Positions 47,029 to 56,159 are shown, numbered from the stretch's first letter. The stretch: DNA of 64,000 nt from Polaromonas sp. C04 (GCF_002002705.1 NZ_MUNS01000029.1:62001-126000), one strand, 5' to 3'. The notes: a model not told the origin generated them from the letters alone. Made by a program: numbers and translations.

Positions 47029-48672
47029 ATGAAACTCATTCAAATCCTGTGCATCACCGGCCTGCTCTGGCTCACCGGTTGTGCCAGCACCACCACCACA
47101 TCCTCCTCATCCTCCATCAACCCCGCCACCGGCTTATCCACTTCCAGTGCAGCATCTCGCGATGCTGGCGCTTTGCAGCCCATCACGGCGGCACAGGCCG
47201 CCTCCCGGGCGGTCGCGCAACTGCAGCCGCCGGCTGACTTGTGGGAGCGCATCCGGCGCGGTTTTGCGATGCCCAACCTCGACAATGACATGGTGCATGA
47301 GCGCGAGCAGTACTACGCCGCGCGGCCCGACTACATCCTGCGCATGACCGAGCGCTCGCGCAAGTACATGTTCCACATCGTCGAAGAACTCGAGCGGCGC
47401 AACATGCCGTCCGAACTGGCGCTGCTGCCCTTCGTCGAGAGCGCCTTCAACCCGCAGGCGGTCTCCAGTGCCAAGGCTGCCGGCATGTGGCAATTCATGC
47501 CCGCCACGGGCAAGCACTTCGAGCTCAAGCAAAACGTGTTCCGCGACGATCGCCGCGACGTGCTGGCGTCGACCCGGGCAGCGCTGGACTACCTGCAAAA
47601 GCTGCACGACATGTTCGGTGACTGGCAACTCGCGCTGGCGGCCTATAACTGGGGCGAAGGCAACGTGGCGCGCGCCATCGCCAAAAACCAGAATGCCGGC
47701 CTGGGCACCAGCTACTCGGACCTCAGCATGCCGATGGAGACGCGCCTGTACGTGCCCAAACTGCAGGCACTCAAGGACATCGTGGCCGATCCGCAAAAGT
47801 TCAATACATCGCTGCCCGATATCGGCAACCACCCGTACTTCCAGAAGGTCGACATCGCGCGCGATATCGACGTGACGCTCGCCGCCAGGCTGGCCGAGGT
47901 CCGGGTCGAAGACTTCAAGGCGCTGAATCCTTCTGCCAACCGGCCCGTCATTCTGGCCGCGGGCACGCCGCAGATTTTGCTGCCCTGGGACAACGCCGCC
48001 ATCTTCAAACGCAACCTGCAGGCCTACAGCTCCGGTCAGCTGGCGAGCTGGACCGCCTGGACCACCTCCACCACCATGAAGGCGTCGGAGGCGGCCAGGC
48101 GCGCCGGCATGGACGAGAGTGAGTTCCGCAGCATCAACCACATCCCGCCCAAGATGATGATCAAGGTCGGCTCCACGCTGCTGGTGCCGCGCTCGGAGCG
48201 CGTCGAGAACGACGTGACGGAACACGTTGCCGACAATGGCCAGCTGGCCCTGGCGCCGGAGCCGCCGCCCATCACGCTGCACCGCACCCTGGTCAAGGCA
48301 CGCCGGGGCGACACCCTGGCATCGCTCGCGGGGCGTTATGGCCAGAGCGCGGCGAGCGTTGCCGGCTGGAACCGGATGAGCGCCTTTGCGCCGCTCAAGG
48401 CCGGGCAACACCTGGTGGTGTATTTGCCGATGAAGGCGCGGCCCGCGGGCACCCTGACGGCCCATGCGCGCACGCGCTCCGGCGGCAGGACGTCCGTGGC
48501 CGTGGCCAGCACGCGCGCGCGCCCCGAGGCCAAGGTGGTGGCAAGCGCACACAGCCGGCCTTCGGGTGTCAAAATGGCGGCGCGCGCACCCGCCAAATCG
48601 GCCCAGCGGGTTGCCAAATCGGCCCCTCAGCGGGCGTCGCGCGATACCGTGGTGGCGAGCCGGACCCGTTAA
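47029..48672 (+). CDS. mltD: membrane-bound lytic murein transglycosylase D
   Basis: 547-aa outer-membrane lipoprotein cleaving peptidoglycan glycan strands to anhydromuropeptides. Lipobox LTGC with Cys18, then a Ser/Thr-rich linker. The SLT domain has the catalytic Glu137 in FVESAFNPQAVSSAKAAGMWQFMP. LysM-type repeats follow: one near residues 325 to 375 and a clear one at KARRGDTLASLAGRYGQSAASVAGWNRM. The last 80 residues are basic and Ala/Arg-rich. The start at 47029 gives a proper signal peptide. Confidence 0.93.
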   Translation: MKLIQILCITGLLWLTGCASTTTTSSSSSINPATGLSTSSAASRDAGALQPITAAQAASRAVAQLQPPADLWERIRRGFAMPNLDNDMVHEREQYYAARPDYILRMTERSRKYMFHIVEELERRNMPSELALLPFVESAFNPQAVSSAKAAGMWQFMPATGKHFELKQNVFRDDRRDVLASTRAALDYLQKLHDMFGDWQLALAAYNWGEGNVARAIAKNQNAGLGTSYSDLSMPMETRLYVPKLQALKDIVADPQKFNTSLPDIGNHPYFQKVDIARDIDVTLAARLAEVRVEDFKALNPSANRPVILAAGTPQILLPWDNAAIFKRNLQAYSSGQLASWTAWTTSTTMKASEAARRAGMDESEFRSINHIPPKMMIKVGSTLLVPRSERVENDVTEHVADNGQLALAPEPPPITLHRTLVKARRGDTLASLAGRYGQSAASVAGWNRMSAFAPLKAGQHLVVYLPMKARPAGTLTAHARTRSGGRTSVAVASTRARPEAKVVASAHSRPSGVKMAARAPAKSAQRVAKSAPQRASRDTVVASRTR

Positions 48673-48730
48673 AAGAAACGGGGGCCAGCCCTTGAGGGAC
48701 GGGCACGCTCCGCTATTTTTTTGATAGTGG
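48671..48730. repeat. dispersed TTTGATAGCTG-type repeat, copy 7 (intergenic)
   Basis: Minus strand CACTATCAAAAAAATAGCGG, then CGTGCCCGTCCCTCAAGGGC and TGGCCCC..GTTTCTTTTAA. It occupies the whole gap between the convergent mltD and ABC-permease genes. Confidence 0.65.
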
Positions 48731-48732
48731 CG

Positions 48733-49581
48733 CTATAACTTCTCGGTCTCGCCCGGGCTGGGCTGCCACTTCATGAGTTTGCGCTCGACCCGGCCCACAA
48801 TGCCGTCGAGCACCAGCGCAAACACCGTGAGCACCACGATGCCGGCAAACACGGTGTTGACGTCGAACGTGCCCTCGGCCTGCAGGATCAGGTAGCCGAC
48901 GCCGCGCGCCGAGCCCAGGTACTCCCCCACCACGGCGCCGACGAAGGCCAGTCCCACGGACGTGTGCAGGCTGGAGAACACCCAGCTCGTGGCGCTGGGC
49001 AGGTACACCGTGCGCAGCAGCTGGCGCTGGTTGGCGCCCAGCATGCGGGCGTTGGCCAGCACCACCGGGCTGACCTCCTTGACGCCCTGGAACACGTTGA
49101 AGAACACGATGAAAAACACCAAGGTCACGGCCAGCGCCACCTTGCTCCAGATCCCCAGACCAAACCACATCGCAAAGATCGGCGCCAGAATCACGCGCGG
49201 CATCGAATTGGCGGCCTTGATGTAGGGGTCCAGGATGGCGCTCGCGGTGGGCGCCAACGCCAGCCACAGGCCGCAGGCCAGGCCCATGCCGGTGCCGATG
49301 CCAAAGGCCAGAACGGTCTCGATCAGCGTGGTGTACAAGTGGCGGTAGATGTCGGCATTGCCGGGCACGCCGTCGGGGAACAGCGCGCTGGCGCCAAAGC
49401 CGAACGGCATGAACCACGACCATATCTTTCCAGCCACCTGCACCGGGTCGCCCAGGAAAAAGGCCAGCTGCGGGTTGCGCGAGGCCAGCTGCCACGCGGC
49501 CAGCATGACGAGCAGCGCGCCGACCTGCCAGGCACGCAGATTGTGCTCGCCGGGTTTGAGCATCTGCACCAGACTTTTCAT
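48733..49581 (-). CDS. ABC transporter permease (nitrate/sulfonate/taurine type)
   Basis: 282-aa inner-membrane permease with about six helices. The cytoplasmic EAA loop reads ARMLGANQRQLLRTVYLPSATSWVFSSLHTSVGLAFVG. It is SsuC/TauC-like. Its start lies three bases after the ATPase stop; with the ATPase and binding protein it completes one importer. The ligand cannot be read from sequence. Confidence 0.9.
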   Translation of the reverse strand: MKSLVQMLKPGEHNLRAWQVGALLVMLAAWQLASRNPQLAFFLGDPVQVAGKIWSWFMPFGFGASALFPDGVPGNADIYRHLYTTLIETVLAFGIGTGMGLACGLWLALAPTASAILDPYIKAANSMPRVILAPIFAMWFGLGIWSKVALAVTLVFFIVFFNVFQGVKEVSPVVLANARMLGANQRQLLRTVYLPSATSWVFSSLHTSVGLAFVGAVVGEYLGSARGVGYLILQAEGTFDVNTVFAGIVVLTVFALVLDGIVGRVERKLMKWQPSPGETEKL

Positions 49582-49584
49582 GCT

Positions 49585-50430
49585 TCAGGCCGCCTTCCTG
49601 AGCTGCTGCGCGTAGCCCTTGAGCACTTCGTCGCGCAGCACGCCCCAGATCTGGCTGTGCAGTTCGATGAAGCGCGGCTGCGTGCGCACCTCGGCCACAT
49701 CGCGCGGGCGAGGCAGATCGATCTCGAACTCGCCCATCGGATGCGTGGCCGGCCCCGCCGACAGGACCACCACGCGGTCGCTCATGGCGATGGCCTCGTC
49801 CAGATCGTGCGTGATGAAGAGCACCGCCTTCTTCTTCGCCGCCCAGAGCTCGAGCACTTCGTTTTCCATGAGCTGGCGCGTCTGGATGTCGAGCGCGCTG
49901 AACGGCTCGTCCATCAGGATGATGTCGGGGTCGAGCGCCAGCACCTGGGCCAGCGCCGTGCGCTTGCGCATGCCGCCCGAGAGCTGGTGCGGGTAGCGCT
50001 CGCCGAACTCGCCCAGCCCCACGCGCTGCAGCCACGCCTGTGCCTGGCGTCTGGCCTCGGCGTCCGGCACGCCGCGGTATTGCAGGCCCACCATGACGTT
50101 GTCGATGGCGCTGCGCCAGGGCATCAGCGCCTCGGACTGGAACATGTAGCCCGCGCGGGTATTGATGCCCGCCAGCGGCTCCCCAAACACCTGCACCGTG
50201 CCCGAGGACGGCGCCAGCAGGCCCGCGCCCACGTTGAGCAGCGTGGATTTGCCGCAGCCGGTGGGTCCCACCACCGAGACGAACTCGCTGGCGCGAATGC
50301 GCAGCGTGGTGTTGGCGACGGCCGTGTAGCCATGTTCCTGCGGTTGTTTGGGATCCTGCGGCGACTTGAAAGTGCAGGTGACGTCGAGAAATTCGAGGGC
50401 GAAGTCAGGCATAGCCGCGTATTGTGTCAT
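49585..50430 (-). CDS. ABC transporter ATP-binding protein (nitrate/sulfonate/taurine type)
   Basis: 281-aa ATPase of the importer. Walker A is VGPTGCGKSTLLN, signature LSGGMRKRTALAQVLA, Walker B DIILMDEPFSALD and the H-loop FITHDLDEA. The family resembles SsuB/TauB. It lies between the substrate-binding gene and the permease gene on the minus strand. Confidence 0.93.
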   Translation of the reverse strand: MTQYAAMPDFALEFLDVTCTFKSPQDPKQPQEHGYTAVANTTLRIRASEFVSVVGPTGCGKSTLLNVGAGLLAPSSGTVQVFGEPLAGINTRAGYMFQSEALMPWRSAIDNVMVGLQYRGVPDAEARRQAQAWLQRVGLGEFGERYPHQLSGGMRKRTALAQVLALDPDIILMDEPFSALDIQTRQLMENEVLELWAAKKKAVLFITHDLDEAIAMSDRVVVLSAGPATHPMGEFEIDLPRPRDVAEVRTQPRFIELHSQIWGVLRDEVLKGYAQQLRKAA

Positions 50431-50513
50431 TGCCCACTCGCGCGGCCATCGCCGATCGGCACGGCCGCCCTGCGCGATGGTGTGGCGTCAATAAATTCCG
50501 GCTGCGGGAAAGC

Positions 50514-51560
50514 TCAGGCTTTGAAGCGATCTTTGGCTTTGAGCGCAAAGCTGTTCGTGTAGATTTTTCGCAGGTCGATCCTGTTGGCCTTGATGGACGG
50601 GTCAAAACTCGACAGCGCCCGCAGCGCAGTTCTAGGGCCCTCATCGGGGACGATGCCGTCGGGCGAAATCGCCTCGCGCACCTTGTTGAACGAGGCCAGG
50701 TACAGCGCACGGTCACCCAGCAAATAGGCTTCCGGCACGGTCTTGATGATGTCGCCCGGGCCGGCGGTCTGCAGCCATTTCAGGCCATGCACAATGGCAT
50801 TGGCCAGCGCCTGGCAGGTGTTCGGGTTTTTCTGGATGAATTCGGCGGACGCATACAGGCAGCCCGCCGGCATCGGGCCGCCAAACACGTCCAAAGTACC
50901 CTTGAGCGTGCGCGTATCGGAGATGATCCGGACCTCGTTCTTTTGCTCCAGCATGGTCATCACCGGGTCGGTGTTGCTCATGGCGTCGATCTGGCCGGTG
51001 CGCATCGCGGTCAGCGCAGCGCCGGCCGTGCCGACGCCGATGTAGCTGACGTCCGTGGGCTTGATGCCGGCGCGCGAGAGCACCAGATTCGCCACCATGT
51101 TGGTCGAGGAGCCCGGCGCCGACACGCCGATCTTCTTGCCCTTGAGGTCGGCCAGGGTCTTGTAGTTGGGCATGTTCTTCGTGGACACGCCAATTGCGAT
51201 TTGCGGGGCGCGGCCCTGCAGCACGAAGGCCGTGTAGTACTGACCCTTGCTTTGCAGCGCAATGGTGTGCTCGAACGCGCCGGAACACACGTCGGCCGAG
51301 CCGCCAACCACGGCCTGCAAGGCCTTGGCGCCGCCGGCAAAGTCGCTGATCTCCACATCCAGGCCCTCGGCCTTGAAGTAGCCCAACTGTTCGGCGATGG
51401 TCAGCGGCAGGTAGTAAAACGCCGCCTTGCCGCCCACGGCGATCGCCAGCTTGGGCTTTTCCAGATTCGGCTGGGCGCGCAGCGCGGGCACGGCCAGGGT
51501 GGCAGCGGCCGCGGTGGCCAGGGTACCGAGTTTGCGACGATTAAGCGTAAAGTTTTCCAT
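50514..51560 (-). CDS. ABC transporter substrate-binding protein (NMT1/SsuA-like)
   Basis: 348-aa periplasmic binding protein. The signal has a twin-arginine-like start (NRRKLGTLATAAAATLAVPALRAQ). The mature part shows EQLGYFKAEGLDVEISDFAGGAKALQAV and DLKGKKIGVSAPGSSTNMVANLVL, typical of the nitrate/sulfonate/thiamine-precursor binding class. First gene of the transporter operon; it starts about 50 bases after the recR terminator. Confidence 0.9.
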   Translation of the reverse strand: MENFTLNRRKLGTLATAAAATLAVPALRAQPNLEKPKLAIAVGGKAAFYYLPLTIAEQLGYFKAEGLDVEISDFAGGAKALQAVVGGSADVCSGAFEHTIALQSKGQYYTAFVLQGRAPQIAIGVSTKNMPNYKTLADLKGKKIGVSAPGSSTNMVANLVLSRAGIKPTDVSYIGVGTAGAALTAMRTGQIDAMSNTDPVMTMLEQKNEVRIISDTRTLKGTLDVFGGPMPAGCLYASAEFIQKNPNTCQALANAIVHGLKWLQTAGPGDIIKTVPEAYLLGDRALYLASFNKVREAISPDGIVPDEGPRTALRALSSFDPSIKANRIDLRKIYTNSFALKAKDRFKA

Positions 51561-51608
51561 TGTGATTTCTCTCTTCTTGAACTGGGATCAGCATAGGCAG
51601 GCGCGAAA

Positions 51609-51641
51609 AAACCCGCATCGGGAACATCCCCGTGCGGGTTT
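51609..51641 (-). terminator. intrinsic terminator of the dnaX-ybaB-recR operon
   Basis: Minus-strand AAACCCGCA ... TGCGGGTTT stem with inner CGGG/CCCG pairing, followed by TTTTTTCGCGC. It lies about 75 bases after the recR stop. Confidence 0.85.
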
Positions 51642-51714
51642 GTACGTAAGCTCGCGTGCAAGGTGCTGTAGTACGCCAATCTTTAGCGATAACCGACAAA
51701 AAGACTGTCCGCGG

Positions 51715-52305
51715 TCAGCGCCGGTCCACCAGTGCGTGCGCGATCGTGCCCAGGTCCACGTATTCGAGTTCGCTGCCGGCCGGCACGCCGCGCGCGAGCC
51801 GCGTCACCTGCAGGCCGCGGCTTTTGAGCGCCTCGCCAATCACGTGCGCCGTGGCCTCGCCCTCCGCCGTGAAGTTGGTCGCCAGGATCACCTCCTGCAC
51901 CACGCCGTCGGTGGCGCGCGCAAAGAGTTTTTGCAGGCCGATGTCTTTCGGGCCGATGCCGTCGAGCGGACTGAGCTTGCCCATCAGCACGAAGTACAGG
52001 CCCTTGTAGGCCGCCGTGCGCTCCAGCGCCGACTGGTCGGCGGGCGTCTCGACCACGCACAGCTTGCTGTGGTCGCGCCGCTCGTCCAGGCAGGTGCTGC
52101 AAATCGCGCTCTCGGTGAAGGTGTGGCACAGCTCGCAATGCTTGATGTTGTCCGCTGCCTGTGCCAGCGCGCGTGCCAGCAGCCGTGCGCCTTCGCGGTC
52201 GTGCTGCAGCAGATGAAACGCCATGCGCTGCGCCGACTTGATGCCCACGCCCGGCAGGCGGCGCAGCGCCTGCACCAGCGCGTCGAGAGAACTGGTATCA
52301 GCCAT
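51715..52305 (-). CDS. recR: recombination mediator protein RecR
   Basis: 196-aa RecFOR-pathway protein that helps load RecA at gaps. The N-terminal helix-hairpin-helix reads [20 protein letters not shown]; the zinc finger uses CELC and CSTC; the TOPRIM domain includes [14 protein letters not shown] and [16 protein letters not shown]. It is third in the dnaX-ybaB-recR order conserved across bacteria. Confidence 0.96.
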   Translation of the reverse strand: MADTSSLDALVQALRRLPGVGIKSAQRMAFHLLQHDREGARLLARALAQAADNIKHCELCHTFTESAICSTCLDERRDHSKLCVVETPADQSALERTAAYKGLYFVLMGKLSPLDGIGPKDIGLQKLFARATDGVVQEVILATNFTAEGEATAHVIGEALKSRGLQVTRLARGVPAGSELEYVDLGTIAHALVDRR

Positions 52306-52332
52306 GGGCCAGCTCAGGCGCGCAGCAGCGCA

Positions 52333-52665
52333 TCAGAACGGAAACTTCATGCCCCCGGGAAGGCCGGGCATGCCGGCGGTGAGCTTGCCCAGCTTCTCCT
52401 GCGAGGTTTCCTCGGCCTTGCGCACGGCCGCGTTGAAGGCGGCCGCCACCAGGTCTTCGAGCATGTCCTTGTCGTCGGCCAGCAGGCTGGGGTCGATGGT
52501 GATGCGCTTGACATCGTGCTTGCAGGTCATGGTGACCTTGACCAGGCCGGCGCCCGACTCGGCGGTGACTTCGATGAACGCCAACTCGTCCTGCGCCTTT
52601 TTGAGGTTGTCCTGCATGGCCTGGGCCTGCTTCATGAGGCCGGCCAGTTGTCCTTTGTTGAACAT
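52333..52665 (-). CDS. ybaB: YbaB/EbfC family nucleoid-associated protein
   Basis: 110-aa DNA-binding protein. The ATG at 52665 gives the usual start [20 protein letters not shown]; an in-frame ATG 78 bases earlier adds an unrelated extension. Family motifs are [40 protein letters not shown] and [10 protein letters not shown]. It sits between dnaX and recR. Confidence 0.95.
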   Translation of the reverse strand: MFNKGQLAGLMKQAQAMQDNLKKAQDELAFIEVTAESGAGLVKVTMTCKHDVKRITIDPSLLADDKDMLEDLVAAAFNAAVRKAEETSQEKLGKLTAGMPGLPGGMKFPF

Positions 52666-52702
52666 GGGTTTTCCTTGCGAGTAAATGGGCTGTTGGGGTG
52701 GG

Positions 52703-54604
52703 TCAAATGGGTTTGATGCTGCCAGGCACGATTTTCGCGCCAAAGTCGCGCATCATGGATTGCACCAGGGGGTCGGCCAGGATAATTTCTTCGGCGGCGC
52801 GCTGCCTCTCGAGTGCGGCGGCCGCGTTGCGCCGGGCCGGGCTGTCGCTGACCGCGCCGACTTCCACACTGATCGTCGCCACGTGCCCTGCCGCGCTCAG
52901 GGCGGTGCGCAGGCGCTCGCGGCTGGCGGGCTGGTTCAGCGTTTCGCGCTCGACGCGCAGCATCCAGTGGTCGCCGTCGCGCGCCACCAGTTGCGACTGC
53001 AGGGCCAGCTCGCGCACCATCGCCGCAATGGCCTCGTCCGCGATCAATTGCTGCACGGTGGCGTGCCAGAAGTCGCCCTCGGGCGTGGCGGTGAAGCTGG
53101 CCGATGCCGGGCGGGCGCCTGCATGGGCTTCCTGGCGCTGCTGCATGCGCTCGCCGGGCTCGGCCTGCACGCGCACCGGGACCGCTACCACTTTTGTAGC
53201 TGACTGCGCAGGTGCAACAAGGGCTTGCGCCGGTTTTGATGCAGATATCGGCGGCACCACCACGGGCAGCACGTAGCCGGGCGGCTGGACGGGCGCGAGC
53301 GCTGTCTCAGTTGTCGTAGCAGGCGCCATATCAGACGCTGCATCAGGCGTTGCGACAGGTGCCGCGGCAGGCGCGCTTGGCACGATCTCCCTGGTCAGGG
53401 GCTGCGCCGCCGACGGCACCCCCGCGGAGGCATCAATCAGAGTTTTTTTTTCAGCCGGCGCGCCAGGCGGCCGCGCCGCACTGGTCGCGCTCGACGCCGG
53501 CTTGAACGCCAGCAGCCGCAGCAGCACCATGGTCAGCGCGGCGTATTCATCGGGCGCCAGGCCCAGCTCGGCGCGGCCGTGCAGGCACATGCTGTAGAGC
53601 AGTTGCGTCTCGTCGGCCGGCATCAACGCGGCCAGGCGGGCGGCTTCGTGCGCGTCGGGGTCGCTCGCCTCCGTCGAATCGCTCACCGAGTCCGGCACGG
53701 CCTGAATCACCGCCATGCGCTGCAGCAGCATGCTCATTTCTTCCAGCGTGGAGGCCGCGCTCAGGCCGTGCAGGCGCAAGGCCTCGCAGGTCTGCACCAC
53801 GGTCTTGCCATCGCCCAATGCCAGTGCCTCGATCAGGCGCAGCACGTAGCTGCGGTCCACGCTGCCCAGCATCAGGCGCACGGTGGCTTCCTCGAGCTTG
53901 CCGCTGCCAAAGGCGATCGCCTGGTCGGTCAGCGACAGCGCATCGCGCATGGAGCCGCGCGCGGCCCGCGCCAGCAGGCGCAGCGCCGGCGCGTCGGCCG
54001 GCACGCCTTCGGCCTGCAGCACATGGCTCAGGTGCTCCTGCACCGTCTCGGGCGCCATCGGGCGCAGGTTGAACTGCAGGCAGCGCGACAGCACCGTGAC
54101 CGGCACTTTTTGCGGGTCGGTGGTGGCCAGCACGAACTTGAGGTACTCGGGCGGCTCCTCCAGCGTCTTGAGCATCGCGTTGAACGCGTGCCCGGTGAGC
54201 ATGTGCACCTCGTCGATCATGAAGACCTTGAAGCGGCCCTGCACCGGCTTGTACACGGCCTGCTCCAGCAGCGTCTGCACCTCGTCCACGCCGCGGTTCG
54301 AGGCGGCATCGAGTTCGGTGTAGTCGACAAACCGGCCGCTATCAATATCAGTGCACGCCTGGCAGACGCCACAAGGGCTGGCGGTGATTCCGCCGTTACC
54401 GTCCGGGCCCAGGCAGTTGAGCGACTTGGCCAGAATCCGCGACACCGTGGTCTTGCCCACGCCGCGCGTGCCGGTGAACAGATAGGCATGGTGCAGCCGC
54501 TGCGTGCTCAGTGCGTTCGTCAGGGCCTGCACCACATGCGCCTGCCCTACCAGCTCGGTGAAGGTCTTGGGGCGGTACTTGCGGGCGAGCACGAGGTAGG
54601 ACAT
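52703..54604 (-). CDS. dnaX: DNA polymerase III subunits gamma and tau
   Basis: 633-aa clamp-loader ATPase. Walker [16 protein letters not shown], zinc-binding cysteines in CLG and CGVCQAC, DEVHM box and sensor region occupy domains I to III (to about residue 370). The rest is a Pro/Ala-rich linker and a C-terminal domain for polymerase contact. An A9 run at residues 385-388 is followed by stops in both other frames, so a shorter gamma protein of about 390 residues is expected. A dispersed repeat copy encodes residues 455 to 474 of the linker. Confidence 0.95.
   Translation of the reverse strand: MSYLVLARKYRPKTFTELVGQAHVVQALTNALSTQRLHHAYLFTGTRGVGKTTVSRILAKSLNCLGPDGNGGITASPCGVCQACTDIDSGRFVDYTELDAASNRGVDEVQTLLEQAVYKPVQGRFKVFMIDEVHMLTGHAFNAMLKTLEEPPEYLKFVLATTDPQKVPVTVLSRCLQFNLRPMAPETVQEHLSHVLQAEGVPADAPALRLLARAARGSMRDALSLTDQAIAFGSGKLEEATVRLMLGSVDRSYVLRLIEALALGDGKTVVQTCEALRLHGLSAASTLEEMSMLLQRMAVIQAVPDSVSDSTEASDPDAHEAARLAALMPADETQLLYSMCLHGRAELGLAPDEYAALTMVLLRLLAFKPASSATSAARPPGAPAEKKTLIDASAGVPSAAQPLTREIVPSAPAAAPVATPDAASDMAPATTTETALAPVQPPGYVLPVVVPPISASKPAQALVAPAQSATKVVAVPVRVQAEPGERMQQRQEAHAGARPASASFTATPEGDFWHATVQQLIADEAIAAMVRELALQSQLVARDGDHWMLRVERETLNQPASRERLRTALSAAGHVATISVEVGAVSDSPARRNAAAALERQRAAEEIILADPLVQSMMRDFGAKIVPGSIKPI
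53184..53241. repeat. dispersed TTTGATAGCTG-type repeat, copy 8 (inside dnaX linker)
   Basis: Plus strand GCTACCACTTTTGTAGCTG, then ACTGCGC, CAACAAGGGCTTGCGCCGG and TTTTGATGC. It is in frame and adds about 20 residues to the variable linker of tau. Confidence 0.65.
53443..53451 (-). promoter_or_regulatory. A9 slippage site in dnaX
   Basis: The coding strand reads GAA AAA AAA ACT. A -1 shift, or one extra A in the mRNA, gives AAC TCT GAT TGA. A +1 shift, or one A fewer, gives CTC TGA. The heptamer A-AAA-AAA is correctly phased for ribosomal -1 slippage. The position is where gamma ends in dnaX genes known to slip. Confidence 0.65.
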
Positions 54605-54702
54605 GCTTTGATTCTACGGTGCCGCGCAGCCCGGCTTTGCCGCGCCTTCACATTCCTTGACTATGATTGCAAGAGTCAAAACTCGCGCCCAGCCTCCCAA
54701 GC

Positions 54703-55248
54703 ATGCCAACCTTTCGACAACGCTATAGCGCTGCCAGCATCGCCCTGCACTGGGTCATGCTGGTGCTGATCGTCGCGGCGTATGTCTGCATGGACATCAC
54801 CGATTTCTTCCCGCGCGGCAGCGACATCCGCAACGCCATCCGGAGCGTGCATTTCTCGCTGGGCCTGACGGTCTTTGCGCTGGTCTGGCTGCGCCTGCTC
54901 GCGCGCCTGACCGGGACCACACCGGCCATCCAACCCGCGCCGCCCGTCTGGCAGGCGCGGCTGGCGGCGCTCATGCATGTGCTGCTCTACGTCTTCATGA
55001 TCGGCATGCCGCTGCTGGGCTGGGCCACCCTGAGCGCGCGCGGCAAACCCATTGCGTACTTTGGCCTGACCACGCTGCCCGCGCTGCTGGGCGAGAACAA
55101 GGCGCTCGCCAGGCAGCTCAAGGACATCCATGAAACCGGAGCCACGATCGGCTACTTCCTGATCGGCCTGCATGCGGCGGCGGCCCTGTTTCACCACTAC
55201 ATCAAGCGCGACAACACCCTGCGGCGCATGTTGCTGCTGAAGAACTGA
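54703..55248 (+). CDS. cytochrome b561 family protein
   Basis: 181-aa inner-membrane dihaem protein with four helices. Haem-ligand histidines are likely those in IALHWVM, SVHFSLGL, DIHETGA and LIGLHAAAALFHHYI. The start at 54703 places the first helix normally; an upstream in-frame start at 54667 adds 12 residues. Family members pass electrons from the quinone pool, for example to superoxide. It lies between dnaX (divergent) and ffs. Confidence 0.9.
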   Translation: MPTFRQRYSAASIALHWVMLVLIVAAYVCMDITDFFPRGSDIRNAIRSVHFSLGLTVFALVWLRLLARLTGTTPAIQPAPPVWQARLAALMHVLLYVFMIGMPLLGWATLSARGKPIAYFGLTTLPALLGENKALARQLKDIHETGATIGYFLIGLHAAAALFHHYIKRDNTLRRMLLLKN

Positions 55249-55279
55249 CCCGGGCGCCGGTAGCCCCGCCGCCATCGCC

Positions 55280-55285
55280 TACAAT
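55280..55285 (+). promoter_or_regulatory. ffs: -10 element of ffs
   Basis: TACAAT about seven bases before the predicted RNA start. No clear -35 was identified. Confidence 0.45.
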
Positions 55286-55288
55286 GGC

Positions 55289-55388
55289 GGTGACGGGCCT
55301 TCCCGCATGGTGAAGCGGCCAACCGGGTCAGGTGGGGAACCAAGCAGCCCTAACTGTAGAGCCAGTGCCGGGGTCAAGGCTCGTCACC
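55289..55388 (+). ncRNA. ffs: 4.5S RNA, small bacterial signal recognition particle RNA
   Basis: About 100 nt. The ends pair (GGTGACG at 55289-55295 with CGTCACC at 55382-55388). The Ffh-binding hairpin is recognisable by GGTCAGG at 55326-55332, a GGAA apical loop, AAGCAGCC at 55342-55349 and GTGCCGGGG. These match the universally conserved core of bacterial SRP RNA. In many bacteria the gene lies beside dnaX, as here with one gene between. The exact 5' end may be near 55292. Confidence 0.88.
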
Positions 55389-55396
55389 TTATTCAT

Positions 55397-56080
55397 TCAG
55401 GGCGTTTTCTTCGTCGCCAAATCAAGGATTCTGGCAGTGACCCTCTCGATGATTTGATCGTCGGTGGTAGCGTCAAAGCTGCCTTGGGCGCGGAGAATGA
55501 GGCCCTGGGCCTGCACGGTCCAGGTCAGGCACACCAACGATACGGCATCGAGCCACAGCATCAGATCCGAGGCGAGCTTGACCTGATTCTTGCGCAGCTT
55601 CATCGACTGCCCGGTTTCGTAGACGTCCATGGCGGTCGAGATGAACTCCTCAATCAGCTTCAGCGGCTCCAGGCCCGACAGGATCATGCCGATTTTGGCC
55701 ACGGTCATGGCCGCCTGTTTCCCCAGCGCCTTGTAGGCTTCCGGGTCCCGCTCATCGGCGATGAGCTGCACCGCCTCCATCAGTCGCTGGCCCTCACTGC
55801 CCAGATTCCATTGCGTGAGGTAGGCCGTGAATTGGGTGACGCGAACGAGTTTGCTTTGGCTCTTCTTTGCGGCTGCAAGACGCTCGTCTTCATCCTTGGC
55901 ACGGGCCAGTACCGCAGCAGACATTTCGCCCAGCATGTCGGAACATAGCCGCAGGCTGGCCGCCGCCCGCTGAACCTTTGCCAGAACCGTGGGGTAGACC
56001 TTGCCTCCTTCGATGATTTCATCGAGCTTGGCCGCACGTTTGCGCAAAGCATTTCTGATCCCGATCATCCCGTCGCTCAT
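55397..56080 (-). CDS. protein of unknown function, 227 aa
   Basis: I do not recognise this protein. It is mostly helical and charged, with no signal peptide. A hydrophobic stretch at about residues 168 to 195 (ASDLMLWLDAVSLVCLTWTVQAQ) could be a buried helix rather than a membrane span. The N-terminal half (about 30 to 90) has regularly spaced hydrophobics suggestive of coiled coil. It lies alone between ffs and ompW, nine bases from the ffs end, with no flanking partner pointing to a role. Confidence 0.7.
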   Translation of the reverse strand: MSDGMIGIRNALRKRAAKLDEIIEGGKVYPTVLAKVQRAAASLRLCSDMLGEMSAAVLARAKDEDERLAAAKKSQSKLVRVTQFTAYLTQWNLGSEGQRLMEAVQLIADERDPEAYKALGKQAAMTVAKIGMILSGLEPLKLIEEFISTAMDVYETGQSMKLRKNQVKLASDLMLWLDAVSLVCLTWTVQAQGLILRAQGSFDATTDDQIIERVTARILDLATKKTP

Positions 56081-56159
56081 GGCCAGCCTCGCGATTCGTT
56101 GCTTGCCGCCAGAACCTACACCCGCCGATCACCTGATGCAAGATTTTTGCGGATGCGCC

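Noticed and set aside
48964-50562. 532-codon plus-strand open frame opposite the ABC transporter genes
   Set aside because: It is low-complexity His/Arg/Gln-rich translation typical of an antisense shadow in high-GC DNA.
54338-54356. CTATCAATATCAG in dnaX resembling the repeat core
   Set aside because: It encodes the conserved [10 protein letters not shown] segment of DnaX and lacks the rest of the repeat.
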